Notes under the pieces: generated by a model
What the model was told of the DNA's origin: nothing
The model's database searches: none
The model's input: the letters and a program-made list of their open reading frames with translations, nothing else
Assembly: GCA_038148755.1 (NCBI GenBank)
Contig: JAYQWA010000008.1
Span: 11,737-75,736 of the forward strand
DNA from: UBA5109 sp038148755
Lineage (GTDB): Bacteria > Pseudomonadota > Gammaproteobacteria > Pseudomonadales > Pseudohongiellaceae
Direction: 5' to 3'
DNA length: 64,000 nt
Translations under genes and position numbers: made by a program
Shown here: positions 7,570 to 16,723 of the stretch, one piece after another
Layout of the letters: every line of letters begins with the position of its first letter
Position numbering within the stretch: the first letter of the stretch is position 1

Positions 7570-10172
7570 TCAACACCGGATACCGCAAGCCACTACCCGG
7601 CACCGAACTGGATTATTTCGACACGAGAAGCGCCATAGAAAGTATTAAACCTGGCGCTTATGACAAGCTGCCATATACATCCCGTATCTTTGCAGAACAA
7701 TTATTGCGTCGTTGTGATCCGGAAATACTGGAAGATGCTTTGTGCCAGATTATTGAGCGTAAACGCGACATGGATTTCCCTTGGTATCCTGCACGTGTGG
7801 TTTGCCATGACATTCTTGGTCAGACTGCACTGGTTGATTTAGCTGGTTTACGCGATGCAATTGCCGAGCAGGGCGGTGACCCGGCAAAAATTAATCCGGT
7901 TGTGCCAACGCAATTAATTGTTGATCACTCTCTGGCCGTTGAAGCACCCGGTTTTGATCCTGAAGCTTTTGAAAAAAATCGTGCCATTGAAGAGCGCCGC
8001 AACGCCGACCGCTTTCATTTTATTGAATGGTGTAAAACGGCATTTAAAAATGTTGATGTCATTCCCGCCGGTAATGGCATCATGCATCAGATTAATCTGG
8101 AAAAAATGTCACCGGTGATTCAGGTTCAGGCTGGCATCGCCTTTCCTGACACCTGCGTAGGAACGGACAGCCATACTCCGCATGTGGATGCACTTGGAGT
8201 CATTGCGCTTGGTGTTGGCGGACTTGAAGCTGAAAACGTCATGCTGGGTCGCCCCTCCATGATGCGGCTACCAACGATTATAGGTGTAAAGCTGAGTGGT
8301 CAGCGCCAAGCCGGTATTACCGCCACTGATCTTGTGCTGGCCTTAACTGAATTTCTGAGAGAACAGAAAGTTGTATCAGCCTATCTCGAATTCTTTGGTG
8401 AAGGGACTGACAATTTAACGATTGGTGATCGCGCCACGATTTCCAACATGACCCCTGAATACGGCGCTTCGGCTGGATTGTTTTATATTGATGAGCAAAC
8501 TATCAACTATCTTAAACTGACCGGGCGCGATGCCAAACAAGTCGCTCTGGTTGAAAACTATGCGAAACAAACCGGGCTCTGGGCAGATCAATTACAGCAG
8601 GCTGAATATGAACGTGTACTTGAATTCGATCTGACTTCTGTCAGCCGCAACATGGCCGGACCATCCAACCCTCATCGTCGCTTGCCGACTTCGGCGCTGG
8701 CTGAACGTGGCATCGCAGTTAATCTCGAACAGGTACAAGGAGAAGAAGCAAAGGGGCTTATCCCGGATGGTGCCGTCATCATTGCCGCCATTACCAGTTG
8801 TACCAATACCAGTAATCCCCGCAATGTTGTTGCTGCTGCCCTGCTCGCCCGCAAAGCCAATCAGTTGGGCCTAGTTCGTAAACCCTGGGTTAAATCATCA
8901 TTTGCCCCAGGCTCAAAAGTAGCCAGACTTTATCTGGAGGAAGCCGGTTTATTAACCGAGCTCGAAAAACTGGGCTTTGGTATCGTGGGTTATGCCTGCA
9001 CCACTTGCAATGGTATGAGCGGTGCGCTTGATCCTGATATTGAGGAGGAAATTACCCGCCGGGATTTATATACAACGGCTGTTTTATCAGGCAACCGCAA
9101 CTTTGACGGCCGGATTCATCCATATGCCAAACAGGCTTTCCTAGCGTCACCACCTCTGGTAGTGGCTTATGCCATTGCCGGCACCATTCGTTTTGATATT
9201 GAGCAGGATGTATTGGGCTTTGATTCGGCTGGCAGGTCAATCACCCTGCAGGATATCTGGCCAAGCGATGAAGAAATTGATGCCATTGTTAATGACTATG
9301 TGAAACCGGAACAATTCAAGCAGGTCTACATTCCGATGTTTGATCTCGACAGATCTGACAGGGCTAATGCAGGCAGTCCGCTTTACGAATGGCGCCCACA
9401 AAGTACTTATATACGTCGCCCACCATACTGGGAAGGTGCACTTGGCAAGAAAGCTGAACTGAAAAACATGCGGCCACTGGCTGTGCTTGGCGACAATATA
9501 ACAACTGATCATCTATCCCCGTCAAATGCCATCCTGGCCAGCAGTGCGGCTGGCGAATACCTGACCAAAATGGGGCTACCGGAAGCCGACTTCAATTCTT
9601 ATGCAACACATCGTGGTGATCATTTAACCGCTCAACGGGCAACTTTTGCTAACCCCAAGCTGCTCAATGAAATGTGTCGTGATAGTGCAGGAGAAATAAA
9701 ACAGGGCTCGCTAACCCGCCTTGAACCCGATAATAAAGAAATGCGGATGTGGGAAGCGATTGAATGCTATATGCAACGCAAGCAAGCTTTAATCATTATT
9801 GCCGGGGCAGATTATGGTCAGGGTTCTTCCCGCGACTGGGCGGCAAAAGGGGTACGACTCGCTGGTGTCGAAGCTATTGTTGCCGAAGGCTTTGAGCGTA
9901 TTCACCGAACCAATCTTGTGGGTATGGGTGTATTACCGCTTGAATTCCAGGCTGGAGAAACACGACATAGTTTTGCCATTGATGGTACTGAAACCTTTGA
10001 AGTTGTCGGTGAAATTGAAGCAGGTGCCAAACTGACGCTAGTTATCCAACGCAAGAACGGCGAAAAAATCGAGGTGACAGTTAACTGTCGTCTGGATACA
10101 GCAGAAGAAGTTTCCGTTTATCAGGCCGGTGGTATCCTGCAACGTTTTGCACAGGATTTTCTAACATCATGA
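7566..10172 (+). CDS. acnD: Fe/S-dependent 2-methylcitrate dehydratase
   Basis: 868 residues, the family's usual length. It dehydrates 2-methylcitrate to the trans isomer of 2-methylaconitate, replacing PrpD, and needs PrpF as partner. Aconitase-superfamily motifs are visible: VGTDSHTPHVDALG, the cluster cysteine in SCTNTSNP and the pair in CTTCNG, and the swivel-domain substrate loop YGQGSSRDWAAKG. The start overlaps the stop of the GntR gene by four bases, suggesting translational coupling. prpF follows after 21 bases. No prpD or prpE is present in the window. Confidence 0.95.
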   Translation: MINTGYRKPLPGTELDYFDTRSAIESIKPGAYDKLPYTSRIFAEQLLRRCDPEILEDALCQIIERKRDMDFPWYPARVVCHDILGQTALVDLAGLRDAIAEQGGDPAKINPVVPTQLIVDHSLAVEAPGFDPEAFEKNRAIEERRNADRFHFIEWCKTAFKNVDVIPAGNGIMHQINLEKMSPVIQVQAGIAFPDTCVGTDSHTPHVDALGVIALGVGGLEAENVMLGRPSMMRLPTIIGVKLSGQRQAGITATDLVLALTEFLREQKVVSAYLEFFGEGTDNLTIGDRATISNMTPEYGASAGLFYIDEQTINYLKLTGRDAKQVALVENYAKQTGLWADQLQQAEYERVLEFDLTSVSRNMAGPSNPHRRLPTSALAERGIAVNLEQVQGEEAKGLIPDGAVIIAAITSCTNTSNPRNVVAAALLARKANQLGLVRKPWVKSSFAPGSKVARLYLEEAGLLTELEKLGFGIVGYACTTCNGMSGALDPDIEEEITRRDLYTTAVLSGNRNFDGRIHPYAKQAFLASPPLVVAYAIAGTIRFDIEQDVLGFDSAGRSITLQDIWPSDEEIDAIVNDYVKPEQFKQVYIPMFDLDRSDRANAGSPLYEWRPQSTYIRRPPYWEGALGKKAELKNMRPLAVLGDNITTDHLSPSNAILASSAAGEYLTKMGLPEADFNSYATHRGDHLTAQRATFANPKLLNEMCRDSAGEIKQGSLTRLEPDNKEMRMWEAIECYMQRKQALIIIAGADYGQGSSRDWAAKGVRLAGVEAIVAEGFERIHRTNLVGMGVLPLEFQAGETRHSFAIDGTETFEVVGEIEAGAKLTLVIQRKNGEKIEVTVNCRLDTAEEVSVYQAGGILQRFAQDFLTS

Positions 10173-10193
10173 AGTGTAGCTTAACCTAACAAT

Positions 10194-11372
10194 ATGACAG
10201 AAACTCAAATAAAGATACCTGCTACCTATATGCGCGGCGGCACCAGTAAAGGCGTATTTTTTAATCTGCGTGACTTATCACTGGCAGCACAAATTCCTGG
10301 CGAAGTAAGGGATAAATTATTGCTGCGCGTTATTGGCAGCCCTGACCCTTATGGCAAACATACCGATGGTATGGGGGGCGCAACTTCCAGTACCAGTAAA
10401 GTGGTTATCCTGTCCAAGAGCGAAAAAGCAGATCACGATGTGGATTATCTTTTCGGTCAGGTTGCCATCGACAAAGCTTTTATCGACTGGAGCGGCAACT
10501 GCGGTAATCTGACTGCAGCGGTAGGCCCTTTTGCCATTACAAACGCTTTGATTGACGCTGAGCGTATTCCACAAAATGGCATAGCTGAAATAAGAATCTG
10601 GCAGCGTAATATCGAAAAAACAATCATTGCTCGTGTTCCTGTTATCAATGGCGAGGTCCAGGAAACTGGCGACTTCGAATTGGATGGCGTCGCATTCCCT
10701 GCTGCTGAAATTCAAATTGATTTTATACAACCTGTTGATCCCGACGAAGCAGTTTTCCCGACCGGGAATTTGATTGATGAACTGGATGTGCCGGGTATTG
10801 GTACCTTCAAAACCACCATGATTAATGCCGGCATCCCTATCCTTTTTCTTAACGCTGAAGACCTTTCTTACACGGGCACCGAGTTGCAGGATGCTATCAA
10901 TACAAATCAAACAGCGCTGGGCATGTTTGAAACACTTCGTGCTTATGGTGCCTTAAAAATGGGCTTGATAAAAAATATCGGCGAAGCAGCCAAGCGCCAA
11001 CATACCCCTAAAATAGCTTTTGTTGCCAGACCACAAAGCTATATCGCTTCCAGTGGTAAAACCATTCATGAAGGTGATATCGATTTAAACGTGCGTGCCA
11101 TGTCTATGGGAAAACTGCACCATGCCATGATGGGTACTGCTGCCGTCGCCATTGCCGCAGCGGCTGCAATTCCCGGAACGCTGGTGAATACGGCCGCCGG
11201 TGGTGGCAAACGCGACTCAGTTGTTTTCGGCCACCCCTCAGGCAGCCTGAAAGTTGGCTCACAGGTCATTCAGCACAATGACACCTGGCAAATAAATAAA
11301 ATCAGCATGAGCAGAAGCGCCCGGGTACTGATGGAAGGACGTGTATGCGTCCCAGAAAATTATTATGAATAA
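10194..11372 (+). CDS. prpF: 2-methylaconitate cis-trans isomerase
   Basis: 392 residues. It converts the AcnD product trans-2-methylaconitate to the cis form that aconitase B can hydrate. PrpF-family landmarks are the opening IPATYMRGGTSKGVFF, the GNCGNLTAAVGPFAI segment, and the closing GHPSGSLKVG followed by a conserved R-x-L-MEGRV end. It is the last gene of the prp operon; the convergent cupin gene ends 12 bases after its stop. Confidence 0.95.
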   Translation: MTETQIKIPATYMRGGTSKGVFFNLRDLSLAAQIPGEVRDKLLLRVIGSPDPYGKHTDGMGGATSSTSKVVILSKSEKADHDVDYLFGQVAIDKAFIDWSGNCGNLTAAVGPFAITNALIDAERIPQNGIAEIRIWQRNIEKTIIARVPVINGEVQETGDFELDGVAFPAAEIQIDFIQPVDPDEAVFPTGNLIDELDVPGIGTFKTTMINAGIPILFLNAEDLSYTGTELQDAINTNQTALGMFETLRAYGALKMGLIKNIGEAAKRQHTPKIAFVARPQSYIASSGKTIHEGDIDLNVRAMSMGKLHHAMMGTAAVAIAAAAAIPGTLVNTAAGGGKRDSVVFGHPSGSLKVGSQVIQHNDTWQINKISMSRSARVLMEGRVCVPENYYE

Positions 11373-11383
11373 AAACTTAAAGC

Positions 11384-11830
11384 TTAGGGCTCAATCTCAA
11401 CCTGCGTTGTGCTGACCGGGCCAATACCTTTTATTTCAACAACAACCGGACCCTCTACGGCTCCATCAAAATGCACCGCACCAGCCGGATGCACCATAAA
11501 ACCCCCTGCAGGGATGGGTGTCGCTCTGGACATATCATGGCTGGCATCTGTACCGGCATACCAGGTGCCTTCCACTACTGTGACATGACGTTCCATACTG
11601 TGGAAATGCGGCGTTGTTGAGACACCCTGGGGGAACCTTACCCGGTAAACATAGAAGCCTTCCTCTTCGGGAGAGCCATAGATATTCTTGCGCTGGACTT
11701 CATGACTGTTTCCATCCCATTCAAAATCCGCTAGCTGCACAATCGTAAAATCATTTTCAGCAGCGAGACTGCCAAAACAGACAGCAAGCAGAAATAATTT
11801 AATTAACACACGGCTTTTCATTCTATTCAT
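11384..11830 (-). CDS. exported cupin-domain protein
   Basis: 148 residues with an N-terminal signal peptide ending near SLAAE and an AGGAAGC ribosome-binding site four bases before the ATG. The cupin core has the metal-binding pattern TTPHFHSMERHVTVVEG, then PAGGFMVHPAGAVHFDG, giving two to three His and one Glu as probable ligands. Small secreted cupins may be dioxygenases, isomerases or sensors; nothing here fixes the substrate. It lies downstream of the DUF6152 pair on the same strand, about 50 bases apart, so they may be expressed together. Confidence 0.75.
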   Translation of the reverse strand: MNRMKSRVLIKLFLLAVCFGSLAAENDFTIVQLADFEWDGNSHEVQRKNIYGSPEEEGFYVYRVRFPQGVSTTPHFHSMERHVTVVEGTWYAGTDASHDMSRATPIPAGGFMVHPAGAVHFDGAVEGPVVVEIKGIGPVSTTQVEIEP

Positions 11831-11879
11831 GTAAGCTTCCTTTGTTTTTTTATTATTACTTTTTATAGCTCAGCTAACA

Positions 11880-12260
11880 CTACTGTATCTGCATTTCCCG
11901 TCCATCAGGCATGGTAATGGTCAACAAACGGATAAGCTTGCGACCGTCGCGGGTGGGGTTGCCGGTAACTGTGATAATCTGCCCAGCCTGTAAGGTATTT
12001 GGTGTAATGCCTCGACGCGTCAACATGCCTGGCGTTGTCGTTTCCACTTCCCAGACCGTCGGCGACTCAGCGTCAGGGTTTTCAGTCAGAATGATGTAAC
12101 TGTGAGGTGCGATAAATCTGAACTGGCTAATCTCACCTGTTACCTCGATCGTCTCTGACACATCAAAAAGTGCTGCAAAAGAATGGTGAGCCTGAACACT
12201 CACTGCCAGTAATAAAAATAGTCCACCACCGATAAAACCTGCCAAGCTTTTCATTTTCAT
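11880..12260 (-). CDS. exported DUF6152 protein, stand-alone
   Basis: 126 residues. A signal peptide ends at VQA and the mature protein starts HHSFAALF, as in other DUF6152 proteins. The body is a small beta domain: ETIEVTGEISQFRFIAPHSY and later VTGNPTRDGRKL, parallel to TGVVKQVRWRSPHVFW and VVANPNRDTSRKF in the fused protein at 387-1475. AAGGTGAG lies just before the start. It follows the gene at 12288-12995 with a 27-base gap, so the two halves that are fused elsewhere in the window are here adjacent and co-directional. Function unknown. Confidence 0.75.
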   Translation of the reverse strand: MKMKSLAGFIGGGLFLLLAVSVQAHHSFAALFDVSETIEVTGEISQFRFIAPHSYIILTENPDAESPTVWEVETTTPGMLTRRGITPNTLQAGQIITVTGNPTRDGRKLIRLLTITMPDGREMQIQ

Positions 12261-12287
12261 CTCACCTTCATCTCATCTTCACCCCGC

Positions 12288-12995
12288 TTAAAATCGACTC
12301 TCTGCCGGGTCACATATAGACTCAAAAATCATACCGCCAGGATCCTTCTCCCAGGTAAACTGACGTGCCCAGGGCGCAGTAAATGTCTGTGGCGCAACAA
12401 TTTCAACATCCGCTTCAAGTCCGCCATTCTCTGTTAGACGGTAACGTTCGGTGACACTGACATCACCATATTGCCTGAGGCCTGTACCACTGAGAAGCCC
12501 GGGAGCAACATTATTCGTTTCAATAACAAGCTCTCCCTGCTCCCAATGCCCATGCGAATACCCCACACTGCTTGGCGGTAAATAATCCGGTAACTCTCTG
12601 TCATCCATATAGATACGACGCACCATCCCGAAAGATTCATAAAGAAAAACGATCATGGTATCAGTCTGGACAATTTCAAAAGGGTAGATGATGAATCCGC
12701 TACGCGGAAAGCCGGGCGATACGCAACGGATAACCGGATCATTTAAAGGATCGAAGACTTCAATATCCGCCTCAGCCTGCGGGGTCAGGGATGGCATATT
12801 GACTGTCAGTGTGCTGCGTGGCGAAGTGGCCAGCCAGACGCCACTTAAGTCGGTAGCCTCTTGTGCAAGGCTACTTATACTGCTAAAACCGCAGACGATA
12901 ACAATCGCACAGCCTGTTAGCTTAGTCAGTTTTCTTAGCCACTTTCCATGCCATTTCCCATGCCACTTTCTATTCCACATCGAGCAGCTTTTCAT
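12288..12995 (-). CDS. exported conserved protein matching the C-terminal domain of the fused DUF6152 protein
   Basis: About 235 residues. The ATG at 12995 was chosen because AGGA sits nine bases upstream. The leader is odd: a Trp/Lys/His-rich repeat (GKWHGKWHGKW) precedes the hydrophobic segment that ends at SLAQ. The mature part starts TDLSGVW and contains DPVIRCVSPGFPRSGF, DDRELPDYLPPSSVGYSHG and a final Cys, all matching in order the second domain of the protein at 387-1475. Probably periplasmic. No enzymatic motif is recognised. Confidence 0.7.
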   Translation of the reverse strand: MKSCSMWNRKWHGKWHGKWLRKLTKLTGCAIVIVCGFSSISSLAQEATDLSGVWLATSPRSTLTVNMPSLTPQAEADIEVFDPLNDPVIRCVSPGFPRSGFIIYPFEIVQTDTMIVFLYESFGMVRRIYMDDRELPDYLPPSSVGYSHGHWEQGELVIETNNVAPGLLSGTGLRQYGDVSVTERYRLTENGGLEADVEIVAPQTFTAPWARQFTWEKDPGGMIFESICDPAESRF

Positions 12996-13090
12996 AAAGT
13001 TCAATCCTGAGAAAAATTTTACATATTCGTTCGATTTTAAAGTATGCCTTAATTCTGGCAAAGGATCATGCCCAAGTTGAATCCTGACTT

Positions 13091-15130
13091 TTATAACTCT
13101 GACCAGGCGTGCGGAATTACCTGCGGTTCAAGACTTTTGGTCAGTGTACAACGATTCTCTCCGACAAAACCTGAAACATGCTGTAAGCGGTGACGCAATT
13201 TTTCTATTGCAGGCAGCTTTCTTAATACACGGTGATTTTTTACTTTCTGTTTCAGAAGTTCAGCCTGTAATGCCGCTACCGCCTGGATGTCTTCTGTGGA
13301 ACTTGCCCCGGCATAAACGACAGCCAGCATAGCAGTCAGGGACTCGATTCGCTTACCGAAGATAAGCAAGGGGATCTGCGCCCGAGTCAGGGTTAACTGA
13401 TAAAAAACATTCAAGCCTAAATAAGTCCACTTCTGATCCCGCAGCCGTGCTTCGGCATATTTGGCATAGGGTTTAAGACTTGCTGGAAGATTGGCATAAC
13501 GTGGCCTACAGGCTGCAGGTAGCAGGCGCTTGGGCAGGCTGAGGATATCCATGATGGCATGTTTGATAATCCAGCCCAGCAATAACCATAAATCTTTTGA
13601 CACAATTAATTTCAATAATGCTTTGCCGCTATGGACTGGAAATTTCGCAAAGGAGGTTAATCCGAGGCATAGAATTCGCTTATCCTCGGTAACAGGCTGA
13701 CCCTGCTTATCAAGATTGATATCGTCCAGCACCTTTAGCAAGCCGGCCATATACCTGCCCACAAAACTGCCGGTGATTTCCCTGACCATCCCGAGAATAA
13801 TCAGATCACTTTCGCCCTCAACAATATTGAAGGCATGGGCGGTTGCCCGTGTTGCACTGACGGGGGACTCCTCATTTAAACTGCGTCCGCCGATGACACG
13901 CTCAGCACAAGCTAATGATTCACTCAGAGAGCCTGCTGCCGCAGACTTTGTAATATCCCGTAAACCTGACAGGTTGATATGCTGCTCGTTTTGCGACAGG
14001 GATAAATGACAAAGTGAACGAGACTGCAAAGCGCCTCCCAATATTTTGCCAATCGACAGTTGTGGCAGTTCATGCTTGATAACTTTACCGCCAACACCGT
14101 CACGTTGCCTGGCGTAATTGATTGCTTCACTTGCGTATAAACGCTGAAACCCTGCTGACATGGCAGACAACATACAACGCCCCATCGCCAGACTGTAAAA
14201 CAATACTTCAAGGCCGTCTGCTTCTAGTCGTTGTGAACTGGGTATTGGGAAATTATCAAAACTCAGGCGTGAATTAATATTGGTCTGAAAGGCTTCTGTA
14301 CCGGAAGGCTTGCAGGAAAATCCGAAATCAGCGTCTTCCCCTTTTTGCCTGTCAGCCTCCGGTAGCCTCACAATAAACAAGCCCAGTTCCCGAGAGTCTT
14401 TACCTAACCTGGCGACCACTGCTATCAAACCCCCATGTGTTGCGCTGGTGATATAAAGCTTATTACTATCGCCAACACTAAAAAGCCGCCAACAATCATT
14501 TGCTTCATCAAGCTCAACATAAGTACTGACTTTCTTGGCATTAACGCCGACTTTTACTTCAGTTAGAGCAAATGCCATTAACTGACCTTCAGCCAGCAAG
14601 GGCAGGAACAGTGACTTTTGCTCATCGCTGCCATAGGCCATCAGACCACCGGCACCAATAGTGAGCTGCCCGGAAATTTCCACAGCAAGACCACCAAGTC
14701 CATTAGCGGCGATATCTTCCTCAAGCTCCGCCAGTTCCCTGTAACCTGAACCAGCTCCGCCAAATTCCTCCGGAATGGTATAACCATAGACTCTGTAGTC
14801 ATTCACCGCTGAACGCAGCTCATTTGATAATTTTCCATCTGCTGTAAAAGCCTGCCCCTGAGATAAACAAGCTTTTGCTGCTGCAACTATTTCCTGCTTG
14901 TGATGATGACTTTGCTCTGAAGTGCTGGCGGGTATCATTTCACAACAGTCAGGTTGCGGCCCGTAAATCAGACGTTGCACCAGGCTGGTTGAACGCTTGC
15001 CACCACGAATGTCTGCCGCTTTCTCGGAGTTTTCTATGGCCGCTAGTTCTTTCGCATAATCCAGATTGCCCGAAGCACGCAAGGCCCGGACACTGATTGA
15101 GTCATCGGCATTTTCTGTCTTTTTATTCAT
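13091..15130 (-). CDS. large acyl-CoA dehydrogenase
   Basis: 679 residues, larger than the usual 380-residue enzymes and nearer the FadE-type proteins, with extra N- and C-terminal regions. The dehydrogenase core is visible: YGYTIPEEFGGAGSGYRELA, then MAFALTEVKVGVNAKKV in place of the usual ALTEPxxGSD flavin loop, and NIVEGESDLI at the position that normally holds the catalytic Glu of YEGT. It should remove hydrogen from an acyl-CoA, passing electrons to ETF. The setting beside MarR regulators, a CoA ligase and a hydratase/lyase suggests a phenylpropanoyl- or hydroxycinnamoyl-type substrate, as with hcaD in Acinetobacter. That role is inference. Confidence 0.8.
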   Translation of the reverse strand: MNKKTENADDSISVRALRASGNLDYAKELAAIENSEKAADIRGGKRSTSLVQRLIYGPQPDCCEMIPASTSEQSHHHKQEIVAAAKACLSQGQAFTADGKLSNELRSAVNDYRVYGYTIPEEFGGAGSGYRELAELEEDIAANGLGGLAVEISGQLTIGAGGLMAYGSDEQKSLFLPLLAEGQLMAFALTEVKVGVNAKKVSTYVELDEANDCWRLFSVGDSNKLYITSATHGGLIAVVARLGKDSRELGLFIVRLPEADRQKGEDADFGFSCKPSGTEAFQTNINSRLSFDNFPIPSSQRLEADGLEVLFYSLAMGRCMLSAMSAGFQRLYASEAINYARQRDGVGGKVIKHELPQLSIGKILGGALQSRSLCHLSLSQNEQHINLSGLRDITKSAAAGSLSESLACAERVIGGRSLNEESPVSATRATAHAFNIVEGESDLIILGMVREITGSFVGRYMAGLLKVLDDINLDKQGQPVTEDKRILCLGLTSFAKFPVHSGKALLKLIVSKDLWLLLGWIIKHAIMDILSLPKRLLPAACRPRYANLPASLKPYAKYAEARLRDQKWTYLGLNVFYQLTLTRAQIPLLIFGKRIESLTAMLAVVYAGASSTEDIQAVAALQAELLKQKVKNHRVLRKLPAIEKLRHRLQHVSGFVGENRCTLTKSLEPQVIPHAWSEL

Positions 15131-15198
15131 CGTTTTCTCTCTCGCTACTTTCAGGCAGAGCGTTCTTTGATAAAAACTTATGGCTTAACAGACCTGAA

Positions 15199-15243
15199 TT
15201 TTATAACATAAATGCTATATTATATAGCAATTATGTTATAAAA
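15199..15243. promoter_or_regulatory. 45-bp near-perfect palindrome between divergent acyl-CoA dehydrogenase and marR genes
   Basis: The arms TTTTATAACATAA (15199-15211) and TTATGTTATAAAA (15231-15243) are exact reverse complements, as are the inner arms TGCTATAT (15213-15220) and ATATAGCA (15222-15229) around a single central T at 15221. Only the A/A pair at 15212 and 15230 breaks the symmetry. The element ends six bases before the marR ATG and lies 69 bases from the dehydrogenase start, so a protein bound here would cover both promoters. A MarR dimer pair is the obvious candidate. Confidence 0.75.
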
Positions 15244-15249
15244 CAGACT

Positions 15250-15708
15250 ATGGCAAAAAAACCACAAAAAGTTCAGAACCTGGAGCCTTTTAACCCGCTC
15301 GAGCCTTATTTGGGTTATCATTTACGCCGAATTTCAGCGGCTTCTATGACCAGCCTGGCAATATCCCTGTCTGAACTGGATATTCGCCCCAGTGAAGCAA
15401 CCGTTATTTTATTTGTTAAAGCAAACCCTGGTGTTCGTCAGAGTTTGATTGGAAAGCACCTGGGTATTCGCAGAGCCAATATGGCTCCCTTGATTGCAGT
15501 ACTTAAAGAGAAGGGCTTGTGTGAAAAGATTCCCTTGGATGGTCGCTCCTCAGGAATTAAATTAACTAAAGCAGGCATAAAGTATGCCGCCAGGATAAAA
15601 ATCAAAATCCAGGAAAATGAAGAACGCTGCTTTGCTCAGATGGATAATAAAGTTCGCAGCGAAATATTACAGCTATTAAGCTCCTTAAACCTTGAGTGGA
15701 CAAAGTAA
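15250..15708 (+). CDS. MarR-family transcriptional regulator
   Basis: 152 residues from the ATG at 15250; the longer upstream frame would run through the palindrome and is not needed. The winged helix is clear: VRQSLIGKHLGIRRANMAPL as the recognition segment, then a wing around LDGRSSGIKLTKAG. The flanking helices form the usual dimer interface. No good Shine-Dalgarno is present, and the leader after the palindrome is only six bases. MarR proteins (CouR, FerC, HcaR) commonly repress hydroxycinnamate genes and release DNA on binding the CoA thioester, which fits the neighbours. Nine bases separate it from the double-domain regulator. Confidence 0.9.
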   Translation: MAKKPQKVQNLEPFNPLEPYLGYHLRRISAASMTSLAISLSELDIRPSEATVILFVKANPGVRQSLIGKHLGIRRANMAPLIAVLKEKGLCEKIPLDGRSSGIKLTKAGIKYAARIKIKIQENEERCFAQMDNKVRSEILQLLSSLNLEWTK

Positions 15709-15717
15709 AGAAGCCGT

Positions 15718-16653
15718 ATGATGACCGCGAAAGTACAAAGCAAAGCACAAAATATAGTGCAAAGCAGTGAATGCTTGTATGAGCCGCTCGAAGATCATTT
15801 GGGTTATCAGTTACGTCGGGCAGCTGTACTGTTACAGGCGGATCTCACAGAGACAATGAGGGATCTGCAACTCATTCCGACAGCGGCCGCCATCATGCTT
15901 GTTCTGGCCAAAAACAAAGATATTATTCAAATAGAACTTTCACGCATTCTGGGCCTGCAACGTACCAACGTTTCTCCATTGATAATTAATCTGGAAAAGC
16001 GTGGCTTACTCAGTCGCTCCTCCCATGATGGCAGATCACAATATTTACAACTGACGGAACAGGGCCTGGAACAAATAGCAAATATACAAACCCGGCTGGC
16101 GCAACATACAGAGCGCTGGTTCTCCCAACTTTCAGAATCTGCCATGTCAAACCTTGCAGAGGCAATGGGATCTGCCCTGCAAAACCTCGACCAGCAGGCT
16201 GCAGGCTCAGGTACCGCAGGAATAAATGATCAAGTAAGCTATCAAATTCTTCGCACTTCCTCGCTGGCAATGAATAAACTGGTAAAGAGTCTTGCTCCGC
16301 TGGAACTTATTCCCAGTAACGCTTCAGCCATGCTCATGATTGCCAGCAACCCTGGCATAATTCAAAGTGACCTTGGACGCAGACTAGGCATTAAACGGGC
16401 TAACATCTCGACCATTATCAGTGATTTTAAGGAAAGAGGTTTTATTGATGTGCAATCAAAAGGCAGGGCACATTTATTATTTTTAAACGAGAAAGGACAA
16501 GCACTGGTACCAGAAATAAAACAAACGATGGATCGCCATGAACAAATTTGTTTCAGCCAGTTTGATAAAATGAAAACCGAAGCGACAATAGCAGCCCTCA
16601 AATCTATCCGCCAGCAACTGAAAAAACATAAGCAGAAAGTACAAGCGCTTTAA
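15718..16653 (+). CDS. double-domain MarR-type regulator (two winged helices in one chain)
   Basis: 311 residues, twice the usual MarR length. Module one, about residues 20-155, contains IQIELSRILGLQRTNVSPLI and the wing SHDGRSQYLQLTEQG. Module two, about 170-305, contains IQSDLGRRLGIKRANISTII and the wing SKGRAHLLFLNEKG. Both resemble each other and the single-domain protein just upstream (LIGKHLGIRRANMAPL), so this looks like local duplication followed by fusion. There is no stop or frameshift between modules. A single chain could act as a covalent pseudo-dimer or bridge two sites in the 45-bp palindrome. Ligand unknown; hydroxycinnamoyl-CoA is the contextual guess. Confidence 0.85.
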   Translation: MMTAKVQSKAQNIVQSSECLYEPLEDHLGYQLRRAAVLLQADLTETMRDLQLIPTAAAIMLVLAKNKDIIQIELSRILGLQRTNVSPLIINLEKRGLLSRSSHDGRSQYLQLTEQGLEQIANIQTRLAQHTERWFSQLSESAMSNLAEAMGSALQNLDQQAAGSGTAGINDQVSYQILRTSSLAMNKLVKSLAPLELIPSNASAMLMIASNPGIIQSDLGRRLGIKRANISTIISDFKERGFIDVQSKGRAHLLFLNEKGQALVPEIKQTMDRHEQICFSQFDKMKTEATIAALKSIRQQLKKHKQKVQAL

Positions 16654-16723
16654 TTAAAAACTCATAACTTTGCCTTTAATATTTCTACAATATTTTTTTC
16701 TGCTGTTTAACTTTTTAGATATT

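Noticed and set aside
12940..12985. Short repeated CCATGCCA units in the leader of the 12288-12995 gene.
   Set aside because: They encode the GKWHGKW repeat and are explained as a small slippage expansion, with no sign of a wider repeat.
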